Positions 18,960 through 27,833 of a DNA stretch of 58,931 nt are shown here, one piece after another. Source of the DNA: Bacteroidota bacterium (GTDB lineage Bacteria; Bacteroidota; Bacteroidia; CAILMK01; JAAYUY01); the NCBI GenBank assembly GCA_016776505.1, contig JADHTG010000014.1, forward strand, positions 1 to 58,931. Reading direction: 5' to 3'. The notes under the pieces are model-generated. The model was not told the DNA's origin. It worked only from the letters and a program-made list of their open reading frames with translations, and ran no database searches. Both the position numbers and the translations under genes were made by a program. Each line of letters begins with the position of its first letter. Position 1 is the stretch's first letter.

Positions 18960-19797
18960 TTTATTAATCTATTATTACTTGAAAATTCTCTTTAATTCAA
19001 GGGATATTTCGCTTTTACTTTATTTTTCCTTTTTATTCCATTTGATGTGCCAGAACCTTCTTCTATTATTTAGGAAAATAGGATTAAAACTAATTTTTCT
19101 TCTGAATCTTATTTTACCTTTTAAAGCCTTTGAATAGTATATCTTCCCTTATTACTCGCTATGATTATTAGCTAATTTAATAAATTTTATTATTTAAATA
19201 TGATTGTGTGAAATACAATTCAATTTTATAGATTTTTTCAAATATATAAAAACAATTTTTTACCCACGAAATAAAACACTAATAGTAATTAAACTATTTA
19301 AAGGCTTACAGTCCTATCATAAAGCTTTAATTATTACATATAAAAACTAAACTAATCAGATTGAAAATACAGGTCATTCAAAAGTTAAAAATAGTAAATA
19401 AATGATACCTTAATCTATAATATATACAACTATTTCGATTTGATAATATGAAACTCTCAAAATATCAGTCTTTTATGATTCACTTTTGGTATATTCGAAT
19501 TATTAAGTATTTTTACTTCTGAAATACGCTGTTCTAATCGCGATTTTGTACAAAAAAAGCGACCACAACGGACTTAAGAGCTAAACATTCAAAACCAATA
19601 AATTTGAAATCAATTATCAAAAATCGTCTAACTCATTTTTCAGGTCTGAAACAGCATTTTCAATCACTTCCTGCAAAACATGTATTCCATTTTAGTTGTC
19701 CAGATCAAGTTGCATTGATGAATTTTATTTTTAGGAAAAGGGCAAGTCTTAATAAGGAAATTGCCATGTTAATTTTTCTTTAAAATATGTCAGTTAG
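18960..19797. promoter_or_regulatory. 838-bp divergent regulatory region between bam and indole operons
   Basis: Very AT-rich, no supported gene. Minus-strand TATATTTG at 19239-19246 and plus-strand TAAATTTG at 19599-19606 are exact TAnnTTTG boxes that could drive bamB and the plus-strand operon, though -33 elements are poor. The length suggests long leaders or regulator sites; I could not define an operator or riboswitch. Confidence 0.45.
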
Positions 19798-21951
19798 ATG
19801 AAAGAAAGTGAGATGAAATACAAGTTGGGAATAGATGTGGGAGGTACATTTACCGACTTCTTTCTTGTGGGCAACGATGGTTCATCATTGGTACATAAAA
19901 CACTATCCACTCCTGAAGATTCTTCCATAGGTTTCATTACAGGGATTCATGAAATGGCAGAGAAACTCCAATTAACTCTCCCAGGATTCATCGCTAGAAT
20001 TGAAACCATTGTACATGGTACTACAGTAGCTACCAATGCCTTATTGACGATGAAAGGAGCGAAAACTGCCCTGATCACAACTGCTGGTTTTCGTGACGCT
20101 TTGGAAATGCGCAGGGGCGTGAGGGAAGAACGATACAACAATCATTACAGGAACGTTAAACCATTGGTGCCAAGGCATTTAAGGCTCTGTTTGACAGAAA
20201 GAGTGGATGCATCAGCTAAGATCATAGAAGAGCTGAACTTTGAAGAGCTGGATACTATCATAAGCAAAATCAAATCTGAACAGGTGGAAGCCATTGCCAT
20301 CTGCCTGATGAATTCCTTTTTGAACAATGAAAATGAAAAACAGCTTACACAATATCTGCGAGAGGCTTTGCCCGAACTTTATATTTGTGCATCTTTTGAA
20401 GTCCTTCCATCTATTCGTTTTTATGAAAGACTCAGTACAACCTGTATCAATGCTTATATTGGGGTTGTCATCGACCGCTACCTGGAGTCCCTGCTTAAGA
20501 AATTGAAAAAGATAAATTTCCAGGGCAAATTAATGATCATGCAGTCAAATGGAGGGGTTGTCACACCCGAAGTAGCCCGAAAGATCTCGGCAGTAACTGT
20601 GCTATCGGGACCAGCAGCAGCACCCATTGCTGGCTCTTATTATGCCCGTTTGCTTGGTTTTGAAAACTGCATTACAATGGATATGGGAGGAACCAGTTTT
20701 GATACTTCCATGGTAGTTAATGGCCAGTGCATTACCAGCACGGATGGGGAAATTGACCGCCACCGTATTGCCCTTCCTACCCTCGATATTATTACGATTG
20801 GTGCCGGAGGCGGAAGTATCGGCTGGGTGGATCCGGGAGCTTTGCTAAAAATGGGACCACAAAGTGCCGGCTCACTGCCAGGTCCAATATCCTACAACCG
20901 GGGTGGACTTGAGCCGACTTGTACAGATGCTGATTTAGTCCTTGGCTACCTGGATCCTGATTATTTCGCCGGGGGTAAATACCCGCTCCATGTAGAAAAA
21001 ACCAGGGAAATAATTGCATCCCGCCTGGGTGATTCAATTGGATTGAACGAACAACAAACCGCTGCTGGCATGTATCGTGTCATTAATATGAATATGGCAC
21101 AGGGTGTTCGCCAGGTTTCTGTTGAAAGGGGTTACGATCCCAGGGAATTCCTCCTGATTTGTGCTGGAGGAGCAGGGGCTATTCATGCAGGTGAGATCTG
21201 CCGGGAACTGGAGATCCCCATGTTCCTGGTTCCGGCTGTGGCTTCTATTTTTTGTGCGGCAGGCATGTTACTGGGCGATCTCAAACACGATTATGTTCGC
21301 TCCTACATAAGCAATTATTCAGATGTGGATCGCGATCGTTTCCTTGCTTTGTACCATGAAATGAGGGAAGAAGCCCGAAGCACCCTCCTTGAAGAAGGAA
21401 TAGAAGCTAAAAATATTGAATATTATCCCTCCCTTGACCTTCGGTATTTAGGGCAGTTTCATGAAGTTCCCCTTGAAGTTTCCATGGAAGACATATTGGA
21501 CTTTAAATTAATGGACATGAAGGAGGCTTTCCATAAAGAACATAACCGAAAGTATGGATATGAATTGAAATCAGAGGGCACTGAACTGGAAATGATCAAT
21601 GCCAGGTTAAGGGCTGTAGGAATCACGGAAAAACCGCATTCCTTATCAGCGAAGGAAAACATTCCTAAAAGCGATGTAAAACAGGCCTTCAAAGGAAAAA
21701 GAATGGCTTATGTGCCGGAAGCAGATGAAATGCAGGAAATGGCTGTTTACGATGGCGATAAACTGGGCGAAAGCATCACTATAAAAGGACCTGCTATCAT
21801 TGAACAGGTAAATACCACGCTGTTTTTAAGTTCCAGTTATCATTGTGAAACCATTATTGGAGGAAGTTTCCTGGTCTATAATAAAATCCTGCTACCTGAT
21901 GGTTACGCAAAGAATTCGTCCACAACAGAAATGAGCACATTGCATGGCTGA
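19798..21951 (+). CDS. Hydantoinase/oxoprolinase-type ATP-dependent lactamase, subunit A (IaaC/IaaE-like)
   Basis: 717-residue HyuA family protein with the ASKHA ATPase fold: phosphate-1 loop DVGGTFTDFFLVG (~14), VHGTTVATNALL (~67), NAYIGVVIDRYLE, phosphate-2 loop MDMGGTSFDTSMV (~300), GGGSIGWVD and AGGAGAIHA (~460). HyuA/HyuB pairs cleave lactams (hydantoin, 5-oxoproline) with ATP or carboxylate ketones. Beside a molybdenum hydroxylase, CoA-transferase and B12 mutase, the best fit is the enzyme opening the lactam ring of 2-oxoindole-3-acetate to 2-aminophenylsuccinate in anaerobic indoleacetate degradation. An acetophenone-carboxylase-type role is the alternative, but no biotin or extra carboxylase subunit is present. 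First gene of the plus operon; overlaps the next gene by 8 bases. The ATG at 19813 is an alternative start. Confidence 0.85.
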   Translation: MKESEMKYKLGIDVGGTFTDFFLVGNDGSSLVHKTLSTPEDSSIGFITGIHEMAEKLQLTLPGFIARIETIVHGTTVATNALLTMKGAKTALITTAGFRDALEMRRGVREERYNNHYRNVKPLVPRHLRLCLTERVDASAKIIEELNFEELDTIISKIKSEQVEAIAICLMNSFLNNENEKQLTQYLREALPELYICASFEVLPSIRFYERLSTTCINAYIGVVIDRYLESLLKKLKKINFQGKLMIMQSNGGVVTPEVARKISAVTVLSGPAAAPIAGSYYARLLGFENCITMDMGGTSFDTSMVVNGQCITSTDGEIDRHRIALPTLDIITIGAGGGSIGWVDPGALLKMGPQSAGSLPGPISYNRGGLEPTCTDADLVLGYLDPDYFAGGKYPLHVEKTREIIASRLGDSIGLNEQQTAAGMYRVINMNMAQGVRQVSVERGYDPREFLLICAGGAGAIHAGEICRELEIPMFLVPAVASIFCAAGMLLGDLKHDYVRSYISNYSDVDRDRFLALYHEMREEARSTLLEEGIEAKNIEYYPSLDLRYLGQFHEVPLEVSMEDILDFKLMDMKEAFHKEHNRKYGYELKSEGTELEMINARLRAVGITEKPHSLSAKENIPKSDVKQAFKGKRMAYVPEADEMQEMAVYDGDKLGESITIKGPAIIEQVNTTLFLSSSYHCETIIGGSFLVYNKILLPDGYAKNSSTTEMSTLHG

Positions 21952-23695
21952 TATCAGAATTGATACCATATTGCTATCCATTTTCGAACGGGCTTTTAAG
22001 TCTATAACAGATGAAATGAGCATTTCATTGACAAAAACTACCCGTTCCCCTATTCTGTGCGAAGCCAAGGATTTTGTGACCGGACTTTATGATGCGGATG
22101 GCAATATGCTGGAACAAACGGAGAACCTTCCCATCCTGAGTTTTTCTCTTGGGCCAGTTTGCAAAGTCATTATTCAGCAATATGGAGATCAAATATTTCC
22201 CGGAGATGTCATCATTCATAATGACGTATTCAGCATGGGAAACCAAAATAATGATGTGGCCATTTTCAAGCCCATTTTTACAGGAGATAAATTAATGGGA
22301 TGGTCGGCAGCTAAAGGTCACCAGGCAGACATTGGCGGAGCAGTACAAGGCGGATACAATCCGAACGCAACAGAAGTCTGGCAGGAAGCCTTGCGGATTC
22401 CAGCAGTTAAAATTTATGAAAAAGGAGAATTGCGAAAGGATGTCTGGGACCTGATTTTCGCAAATATACGACTCAGTATTGTCCAGGAAGACATCAAAGC
22501 TCAGGTCGGAGCTTGTAGTTTGGGTGAGAGAAGGCTGATAAACTTCATTAGCAAATACGGCGTGGATTGTTTTGAAGTTCATAAAAAAGAATTATTCAGC
22601 AGGACAGAGCGTATGATGAAGGCTGAAATTACTTCGGTTCCCAATGGAACATATGAAGGAAGCAGCAAAGTGTATTTTGATGGCAGACACCCAGGATCCG
22701 AATTTATTGTAAAGAGCCGAATCATCGTGAATGATGAGGATATTGTATTTGACTTTTCGCAGTCTTCTCCACAAACCAATGGATTTGTCAATGGCACTTT
22801 CACATCCTCCTGTTCAGCCATCACACTGACCTTTCTTCAAATGGTAAATCCAAACATCCCTCATAATGAGGGCATGCTCAAGCCATTGACTTACCTGGTT
22901 CCTGAAGGTACTATACTGAATGCTTCTTACCCTAAAGCAACTACTTTCGGCAATCACTTATGCCCTCAAATCGCGGATTCTATATTCAAGGCCCTGGGAC
23001 CCGCTATGCCAAAAAGAGTTACTGCAGGTTGGAATCATCTGCTGTGTTCACTTTTTACTGGCAAGCATCCTGCGAAAGGGGGAAAATATGTTGACATTTG
23101 TTTTATGGGTTTAAAAGGTGGATCAGGTGCTTTGTATGAAGATGACGGCTATGATCATATTGGAATGATTGACGCTTCAGGCGGGCTTCTCGATCAGGAT
23201 TATGAAATGTATGAACAGCAAACACCACATCGTATTATTCGCCATGAATATGTGAAAGATTCCGGAGGAGTAGGAAAATGGAGAGGTGGACTCGGTGTGG
23301 AAACTATTATCAAGCTGGGGGGAGATAATACCACTATGGTGGTCTTTGGTGACGGGGATGTGGAAGAAAACTATGGATTATTTGGAGGCAAAGGCAGTGT
23401 GCTCAACAGCATTGAGTTAATGTATCCTGATGGGAATACTTACAAAGCTCTTAGCAAAGACCTGATCGAAGAAATCCCGGAAAATACAATTTACAGGCAA
23501 ATTGCCGGAGGTGGTGGTGGATATGGGGCACCACACGAAAGGGATGCAGAAGTTGTAAGAGATGATGTTTTGAACGAAGTAGTTTCAAAAGACCAGGCTT
23601 TTAACGAATACAAGCTTGTTTTTAAAGACGATAGCTTAGATTTGGATCTGGCAAAAACAACACAATTAAGGAACAGAACGAAAACAGATCAATGA
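21944..23695 (+). CDS. Hydantoinase/oxoprolinase-type lactamase, subunit B
   Basis: 583-residue HyuB family protein, partner of the preceding gene. Family features: N-terminal ERAFKSITDEMS, SPILCEAKDFVTGLYDADGNM (split over ~27-50), FPGDVIIHNDVFSMGNQNNDVAI, GWSAAKGHQADIGG (~118-131), and the C-terminal GGAGGYG-like segment IAGGGGGYGAPHERD (~520). In characterised members this subunit holds the metal and lactam-hydrolysis site, while subunit A supplies activated phosphate. Length typical. It overlaps the upstream gene by 8 bases and the downstream dehydrogenase by 4, so the three are surely cotranslated. Substrate assignment (2-oxoindoleacetate or its CoA ester) is inferred from context. Confidence 0.85.
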   Translation: MADIRIDTILLSIFERAFKSITDEMSISLTKTTRSPILCEAKDFVTGLYDADGNMLEQTENLPILSFSLGPVCKVIIQQYGDQIFPGDVIIHNDVFSMGNQNNDVAIFKPIFTGDKLMGWSAAKGHQADIGGAVQGGYNPNATEVWQEALRIPAVKIYEKGELRKDVWDLIFANIRLSIVQEDIKAQVGACSLGERRLINFISKYGVDCFEVHKKELFSRTERMMKAEITSVPNGTYEGSSKVYFDGRHPGSEFIVKSRIIVNDEDIVFDFSQSSPQTNGFVNGTFTSSCSAITLTFLQMVNPNIPHNEGMLKPLTYLVPEGTILNASYPKATTFGNHLCPQIADSIFKALGPAMPKRVTAGWNHLLCSLFTGKHPAKGGKYVDICFMGLKGGSGALYEDDGYDHIGMIDASGGLLDQDYEMYEQQTPHRIIRHEYVKDSGGVGKWRGGLGVETIIKLGGDNTTMVVFGDGDVEENYGLFGGKGSVLNSIELMYPDGNTYKALSKDLIEEIPENTIYRQIAGGGGGYGAPHERDAEVVRDDVLNEVVSKDQAFNEYKLVFKDDSLDLDLAKTTQLRNRTKTDQ

Positions 23696-24819
23696 ATTTT
23701 GAACTAAATGATATTCAAAAGCAAATCCAGCAGACTTTTAGAGAGTTTGTGAAAAGAAAAGTTTTATCACAGGCAAAGGCTATTGATGAAAACCGGGAAT
23801 TCCCCATGCAGCTTTTCAGGGAAGTCGGGGATCTTGGTTTTTTTGGCATGCGTTACCCTGAATCGGCAGGAGGAAGCCAAATGGATATAGTGTCTTATTC
23901 CCTGGCTGTTATTGAATTGAGCAGGGGTTCGCTTTCTCTTGCAGCCGCCTGTACCATGCAATCCCTCATGGCCACTTATTTTCTTTATCGTTTAGGGGAT
24001 GAGGAGGTTAAATCCTATTTTAGCCAAGCCCTTGAAGGGAAAAAAATTGGTGGAATTTGCATGACAGAACCTAATGCAGGTAGCGATCTTTTTGGAATTC
24101 AGTCTAAGGCAGAAGTATTGGAAGATGGATTTATACTAAATGGACAGAAAACCTGGGTCACTTCTGCACCTGTTGCTGATTTTTTAACTGTATTTGCCAA
24201 AACAGACCAGACTGAAGGACTATCCATCTTTTTTGTTCCAACCCATCTGGAGGGTGTAAATATTGGAAAAAGCATTGAAAAACTGGGAGTACGTGGATCC
24301 TTAACCAGTGAAGTTTATTTTGACCAGGTCAGGCTGCCATCCAACTACATTCTGGGCCATTTAGGAGATGGGACCAAATACCTGCTGGAAATCCTTGCAG
24401 AGATCAGAATAATGACCGCTGCCCTATCCATTGGTGTGGCTACTGCCGCTTTTGAAGATGCCCTTCAATATGCCAATGAGCGAAAACAGTTCGGACAGGT
24501 AATTTATAAATTCCAGGCCGTTAAAATGAAGTTTGCCGAAATGAAAGTTCAGCTGGACACGGCTCGTCATTATACCCTTTTTGCAGCCTCTCTCAGTGAT
24601 CAAAATAAATCTCGCAACCAGGAATCTATGATAGCCAAGCTTTATGCATCTGAATGTGCCAACGACATCTGCGATGAGGCCTGCCGAATACTGGCATCTT
24701 ATGGTTATGCAGAAGAATATTCTTTGCAGCGATACCTGAGAGATGCACGTTTCACACTAATTGGCGGTGGCACATCAGAGATCCTTAAACTGAATATTGC
24801 TAAAGAACTAATAAAGTGA
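23692..24819 (+). CDS. Acyl-CoA dehydrogenase family, probably decarboxylating benzylmalonyl-CoA type
   Basis: 375-residue FAD enzyme of the acyl-CoA dehydrogenase fold: FGMRYPESAGGSQMD (~52), CMTEPNAGSDLFGI (~122), TWVTSAPVADFLTVFAKT (flavin contact), NERKQFGQVIYKFQAVK (~262-278) and the C-terminal GGGTSEILKLNIAKELIK. In most family members the catalytic base is a Glu in a Y-E-G-T segment; here that position is Gly359 (IGGGTSE), as in isovaleryl- and long-chain enzymes that place the base elsewhere. In the indoleacetate pathway this step oxidises (2-aminobenzyl)malonyl-CoA with loss of CO2 to 2-aminocinnamoyl-CoA; decarboxylation would make the alpha-proton base unnecessary. Overlaps both neighbours (ATGA, GTGA). 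Family certain, substrate inferred. Confidence 0.85.
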   Translation: MNFELNDIQKQIQQTFREFVKRKVLSQAKAIDENREFPMQLFREVGDLGFFGMRYPESAGGSQMDIVSYSLAVIELSRGSLSLAAACTMQSLMATYFLYRLGDEEVKSYFSQALEGKKIGGICMTEPNAGSDLFGIQSKAEVLEDGFILNGQKTWVTSAPVADFLTVFAKTDQTEGLSIFFVPTHLEGVNIGKSIEKLGVRGSLTSEVYFDQVRLPSNYILGHLGDGTKYLLEILAEIRIMTAALSIGVATAAFEDALQYANERKQFGQVIYKFQAVKMKFAEMKVQLDTARHYTLFAASLSDQNKSRNQESMIAKLYASECANDICDEACRILASYGYAEEYSLQRYLRDARFTLIGGGTSEILKLNIAKELIK

Positions 24820-26207
24820 GTGAAATAATAAAATATGATGTAGCCTTTCCTGAATTCAGAATGTCAGGCCAGGTGTTGCATCCAAAAGGTCGAAACAAAA
24901 GTCAGCAGACTGTTTGCTATACTGATGAAGACCTCATTACCTTATCTTTTAGTGCATGTTCATCCATATTAAATGAAGGACATGTTCCGGATGCCATATT
25001 GTTTGCTACATCCAGCCCGGTTTTTAAAGACCGTTATCATGCTTCTTTTCTGGCAGATTTAATCGGATTAAAACAGGGCATCCTTGCTTTAGATATTATT
25101 TCAACAGCCCGTGCAGGAAGCGATGCGCTTTTACTGGCGGATAAGCTGATCGGTTCAGGACATTACAAACATATTTTGTTAGTGGCAGCTCATGTGGATT
25201 TTCCACCTCAGGGAGATGAATACCTTTATTCCTCAGGGCATGCAGCTGTTGCTATGATAATCTCTGCTGAAAAAGGACTGGCAGAAATAGTCAACACTCA
25301 GTCCTTTTCTTCTTCAATGGCTGAAGATTTTTATTATAAAGGAGAAAAAACAGTGTATGATCCCCGTTTTTCACGAGGAACTGGATTTAAAACCAATATG
25401 CAGGAAGCCTGGAAAAAAACAGATCCCAAAGCTGATCAGACGAAACAATTAATTATAAACTCCCCCTATGCAAGGATGGTTTTGGGCATGATCAAAAAAA
25501 GTGGATTTGATACAGATAATCAAGTCTTTAAAGATTCTATAAAAAATAAAGTCGGACATACAGGAGCATGCCATGCACTATTGCTGATGATAAGCGCGAT
25601 GGAAAATCTCAAGGGTTCTGTATTGTTATTTGATTATATGAATGGAACGAATGTAATTCAGTTTAACATAAATGAAGCACCTTCTATAGCAATGCTTTCC
25701 GATCTCACATTCACAGAACTTGATTCCTACCAGGATTATTTAAAATTACGGAAACAGGGAGATTTTACGGATGTTTCTTATCGTTCAGAGGACATGTTCT
25801 CCTCCGAAATGCTGATGGAGAGAGAAAAAGACCAGTTATTATACCTGAAAGGACAGGAATGTAAATCCTGCAAGTCAGTCTTCCTTTTAAAAACCACCCG
25901 ATGCCATCATTGTCATGGAAATGAGTTCAAAGAAAAGAAACTGGCTCAAACGGGTACAGTTTATACGCTTACAGCTGAACATTATTTCCCTTCCTCTTTT
26001 CCACCCGTTAACATGGTGGTCATTGATTTAGATGGCGGTGGCAGGGTGACCGTCCAACAAACTGATGATATGTATCCATCTGAAGAAAATCTGATCAAAA
26101 TTGGGGATGCTGTTAAACTGGTTTACCGCAGTATGATGGAAAAGGACAGAAAACCCAATTATTTTTGGAAATGTAAAAAAATAAATGCAAAAATTAAAAA
26201 TGAATAA
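24816..26207 (+). CDS. HMG-CoA synthase-like protein fused to DUF35 Zn-ribbon/OB-fold
   Basis: 463 residues, GTG start overlapping the upstream stop. Residues ~1-310 have the condensing-enzyme fold of HMG-CoA synthase/KAS III; residues ~335-463 are a DUF35 domain with a rubredoxin-like zinc ribbon (Cys349, Cys352, Cys363, Cys366) and an OB fold. The usual nucleophile region (D-x4-C-x-GG) reads DIISTARAGSDAL, with Ala or Arg where Cys is expected, so it is probably not a condensing enzyme. The next gene is an SCP-x-type thiolase. Such thiolases need a DUF35 partner (as BbsA for BbsB in benzylsuccinate degradation), and archaea assemble HMG-CoA synthase, thiolase and DUF35 in one complex. I infer a structural or CoA-channelling partner of the thiolase. 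Confidence 0.75.
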   Translation: MSEIIKYDVAFPEFRMSGQVLHPKGRNKSQQTVCYTDEDLITLSFSACSSILNEGHVPDAILFATSSPVFKDRYHASFLADLIGLKQGILALDIISTARAGSDALLLADKLIGSGHYKHILLVAAHVDFPPQGDEYLYSSGHAAVAMIISAEKGLAEIVNTQSFSSSMAEDFYYKGEKTVYDPRFSRGTGFKTNMQEAWKKTDPKADQTKQLIINSPYARMVLGMIKKSGFDTDNQVFKDSIKNKVGHTGACHALLLMISAMENLKGSVLLFDYMNGTNVIQFNINEAPSIAMLSDLTFTELDSYQDYLKLRKQGDFTDVSYRSEDMFSSEMLMEREKDQLLYLKGQECKSCKSVFLLKTTRCHHCHGNEFKEKKLAQTGTVYTLTAEHYFPSSFPPVNMVVIDLDGGGRVTVQQTDDMYPSEENLIKIGDAVKLVYRSMMEKDRKPNYFWKCKKINAKIKNE

Positions 26208-27387
26208 GAATATAGATATTGCCATCATAGGAGTAGGTTCCACCTCATTCGGTGATCTGTTTCAATACAGTTATGATGACCTGGTACGTGAAGCGGGTGA
26301 AATGGCAATGAAGGATGCAGGGATCACAGCTGATGAGCTGCAAGCGGCATGGTTGTCCACTGCATTTCCTGAAATAGGGGTATTTAAAGGACGAAGTGGG
26401 ATGGATCTGGCTGAACCACTTGGAATTTTTGGAATTCCTGTTACACGGGTATCCAATTTTTGTGCTTCAGGAGCTGATTCTATTCGGAATGCAGTGAACG
26501 CACTAAAAGCCGGAGATTGCGATGTGGCAATGGCACTTGGTGTGGAAAAACTGCGGGATCGTTCGCCACAGGACAGCATTGTCAAAATGATGGTGGAATT
26601 GTCGCATCCCTTTTACCAAAAAGGATTCACTGCTGCCGGGACTTTTGCAGTGTATGCCAACAGGATGATGCATGAATATGGAGTCAGCAGGGAAGATATC
26701 GCTTCTGTATCTGTTAAAAATCACTTTCACGGCTCGATGAATGAAAAGGCTCACTACCGGAGCAGCTGCACATTGGAGCAGGTAATTTCCTCACCCATGG
26801 TAGCTGATCCACTGACACTGATGGATAGTTGTCCAACGACCGATGGAGCTGCCTGTGTGATCCTGGTCAGGGCAGAAGATGTAGACAAAAACAAACATAA
26901 ACCCATTTATATTGATGGCATTGGTTTATCCATATCGACAGGTTGGGATCTTCCGTTTTTTGATAGCAATCATAAATTCCTGTCATTTCAAGCTACAAAA
27001 GATGCAGCAGCAATCGCTTACCAGCAGGCTGGAATCACAAAACCTGCTGAAGAGCTCGACCTGGTAGAAGTTCACGATTGTTTCTCTATAGTTGAACTCC
27101 TCACCTATGAAGACCTGGGACTTTGCAAAATCGGGGAAGCCAAGGACATGATAAGAGGAAAAGCAACTCAGCTTGGTGGAGAAATCCCGGTGAATGTGAG
27201 CGGCGGTTTACTGTCCTGCGGGCATCCGGTGGGTGCTACAGGAGTGAGAATGGTCGTTGAAGTGGCCAGTCATTTAAGAGGCCAGGCAGGGGAAAGACAG
27301 GTTACAGGAGCGAAACGGGGACTAACCCACAACATTGGTGGACCAGGTGCAATAGCCTCCGTCATCATTCTGAATAATGAACATTAG
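26200..27387 (+). CDS. SCP-x/BbsB-type thiolase
   Basis: 395-residue thiolase-fold enzyme of the non-decarboxylating lipid-transfer (SCP-x) type. Nucleophile Cys88 in RVSNFCASGADSIR, a central VADPLTLMDSCPTTDGAA, the VEVHDCFSIVE segment (~285) and the acid-base motif SGGLLSCGHPVGATG (~345). It would cleave a beta-ketoacyl-CoA with CoA; in the proposed pathway, 2-aminobenzoylacetyl-CoA to 2-aminobenzoyl-CoA and acetyl-CoA. The ATG at 26200 overlaps the preceding stop by 8 bases and was chosen over one at 26185. Close pairing with the DUF35 fusion resembles bbsAB. Confidence 0.85.
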   Translation: MNKNIDIAIIGVGSTSFGDLFQYSYDDLVREAGEMAMKDAGITADELQAAWLSTAFPEIGVFKGRSGMDLAEPLGIFGIPVTRVSNFCASGADSIRNAVNALKAGDCDVAMALGVEKLRDRSPQDSIVKMMVELSHPFYQKGFTAAGTFAVYANRMMHEYGVSREDIASVSVKNHFHGSMNEKAHYRSSCTLEQVISSPMVADPLTLMDSCPTTDGAACVILVRAEDVDKNKHKPIYIDGIGLSISTGWDLPFFDSNHKFLSFQATKDAAAIAYQQAGITKPAEELDLVEVHDCFSIVELLTYEDLGLCKIGEAKDMIRGKATQLGGEIPVNVSGGLLSCGHPVGATGVRMVVEVASHLRGQAGERQVTGAKRGLTHNIGGPGAIASVIILNNEH

Positions 27388-27390
27388 TAT

Positions 27391-27765
27391 ATGAAAATTC
27401 TATTAGCGAAACCCGGGCTTGATGGCCACGATGTGGGTGTTAAAGTCTTAGCACAAGCCTTGAAAGAAGCTGGTTTCCAGGTGATTTACAGTGGCCTGAG
27501 AAAAGCAGTCGAAAAAATACTGGATATGGCCGAAGAACATCAGGTGGATGTAATCGGATTATCCATTTTATCAGGCACACATCTGATTATATCTGAAAAT
27601 ATGATGAATTCGATGAATAAAAGGAATTTGAAAATTCCCTGGGTTGTTGGAGGCAATATCCCGGTAAAGGATGTGGATCAACTCATGAAACTGGGTCCTG
27701 ACCAGGTGTTTCCAACAGGCACTCAATTAAGGGATGTTATTACGTATTTTCAAAAACTTAATTAA
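27391..27765 (+). CDS. B12-binding small subunit of acyl-CoA mutase
   Basis: 124-residue cobalamin-binding domain. The base-off/His-on signature is intact: D-x-H-x-x-G as GLDGHDVGV (10-18), LSILSGTH (~57-64) and GGNIP (~88-92). Length equals the separate small subunits of isobutyryl-, 2-hydroxyisobutyryl- and methylmalonyl-CoA mutases of archaea and some bacteria. It lies three bases after the thiolase and is followed, after a 68-base spacer, by the catalytic subunit. Together they form an adenosylcobalamin-dependent carbon-skeleton mutase. Confidence 0.93.
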   Translation: MKILLAKPGLDGHDVGVKVLAQALKEAGFQVIYSGLRKAVEKILDMAEEHQVDVIGLSILSGTHLIISENMMNSMNKRNLKIPWVVGGNIPVKDVDQLMKLGPDQVFPTGTQLRDVITYFQKLN

Positions 27766-27833
27766 AAATGCAAAAAAAGCGGAGTGCAAGAGGATGATAT
27801 TATTAAAATGACGATTATTGTTTCAATTTGATT

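Noticed and set aside
19798..23695. Acetone or acetophenone carboxylase instead of lactamase
   Set aside because: No third or fourth carboxylase subunit is present and the neighbouring Mo hydroxylase, CoA-transferase and B12 mutase fit indole ring opening better; kept only as an alternative.
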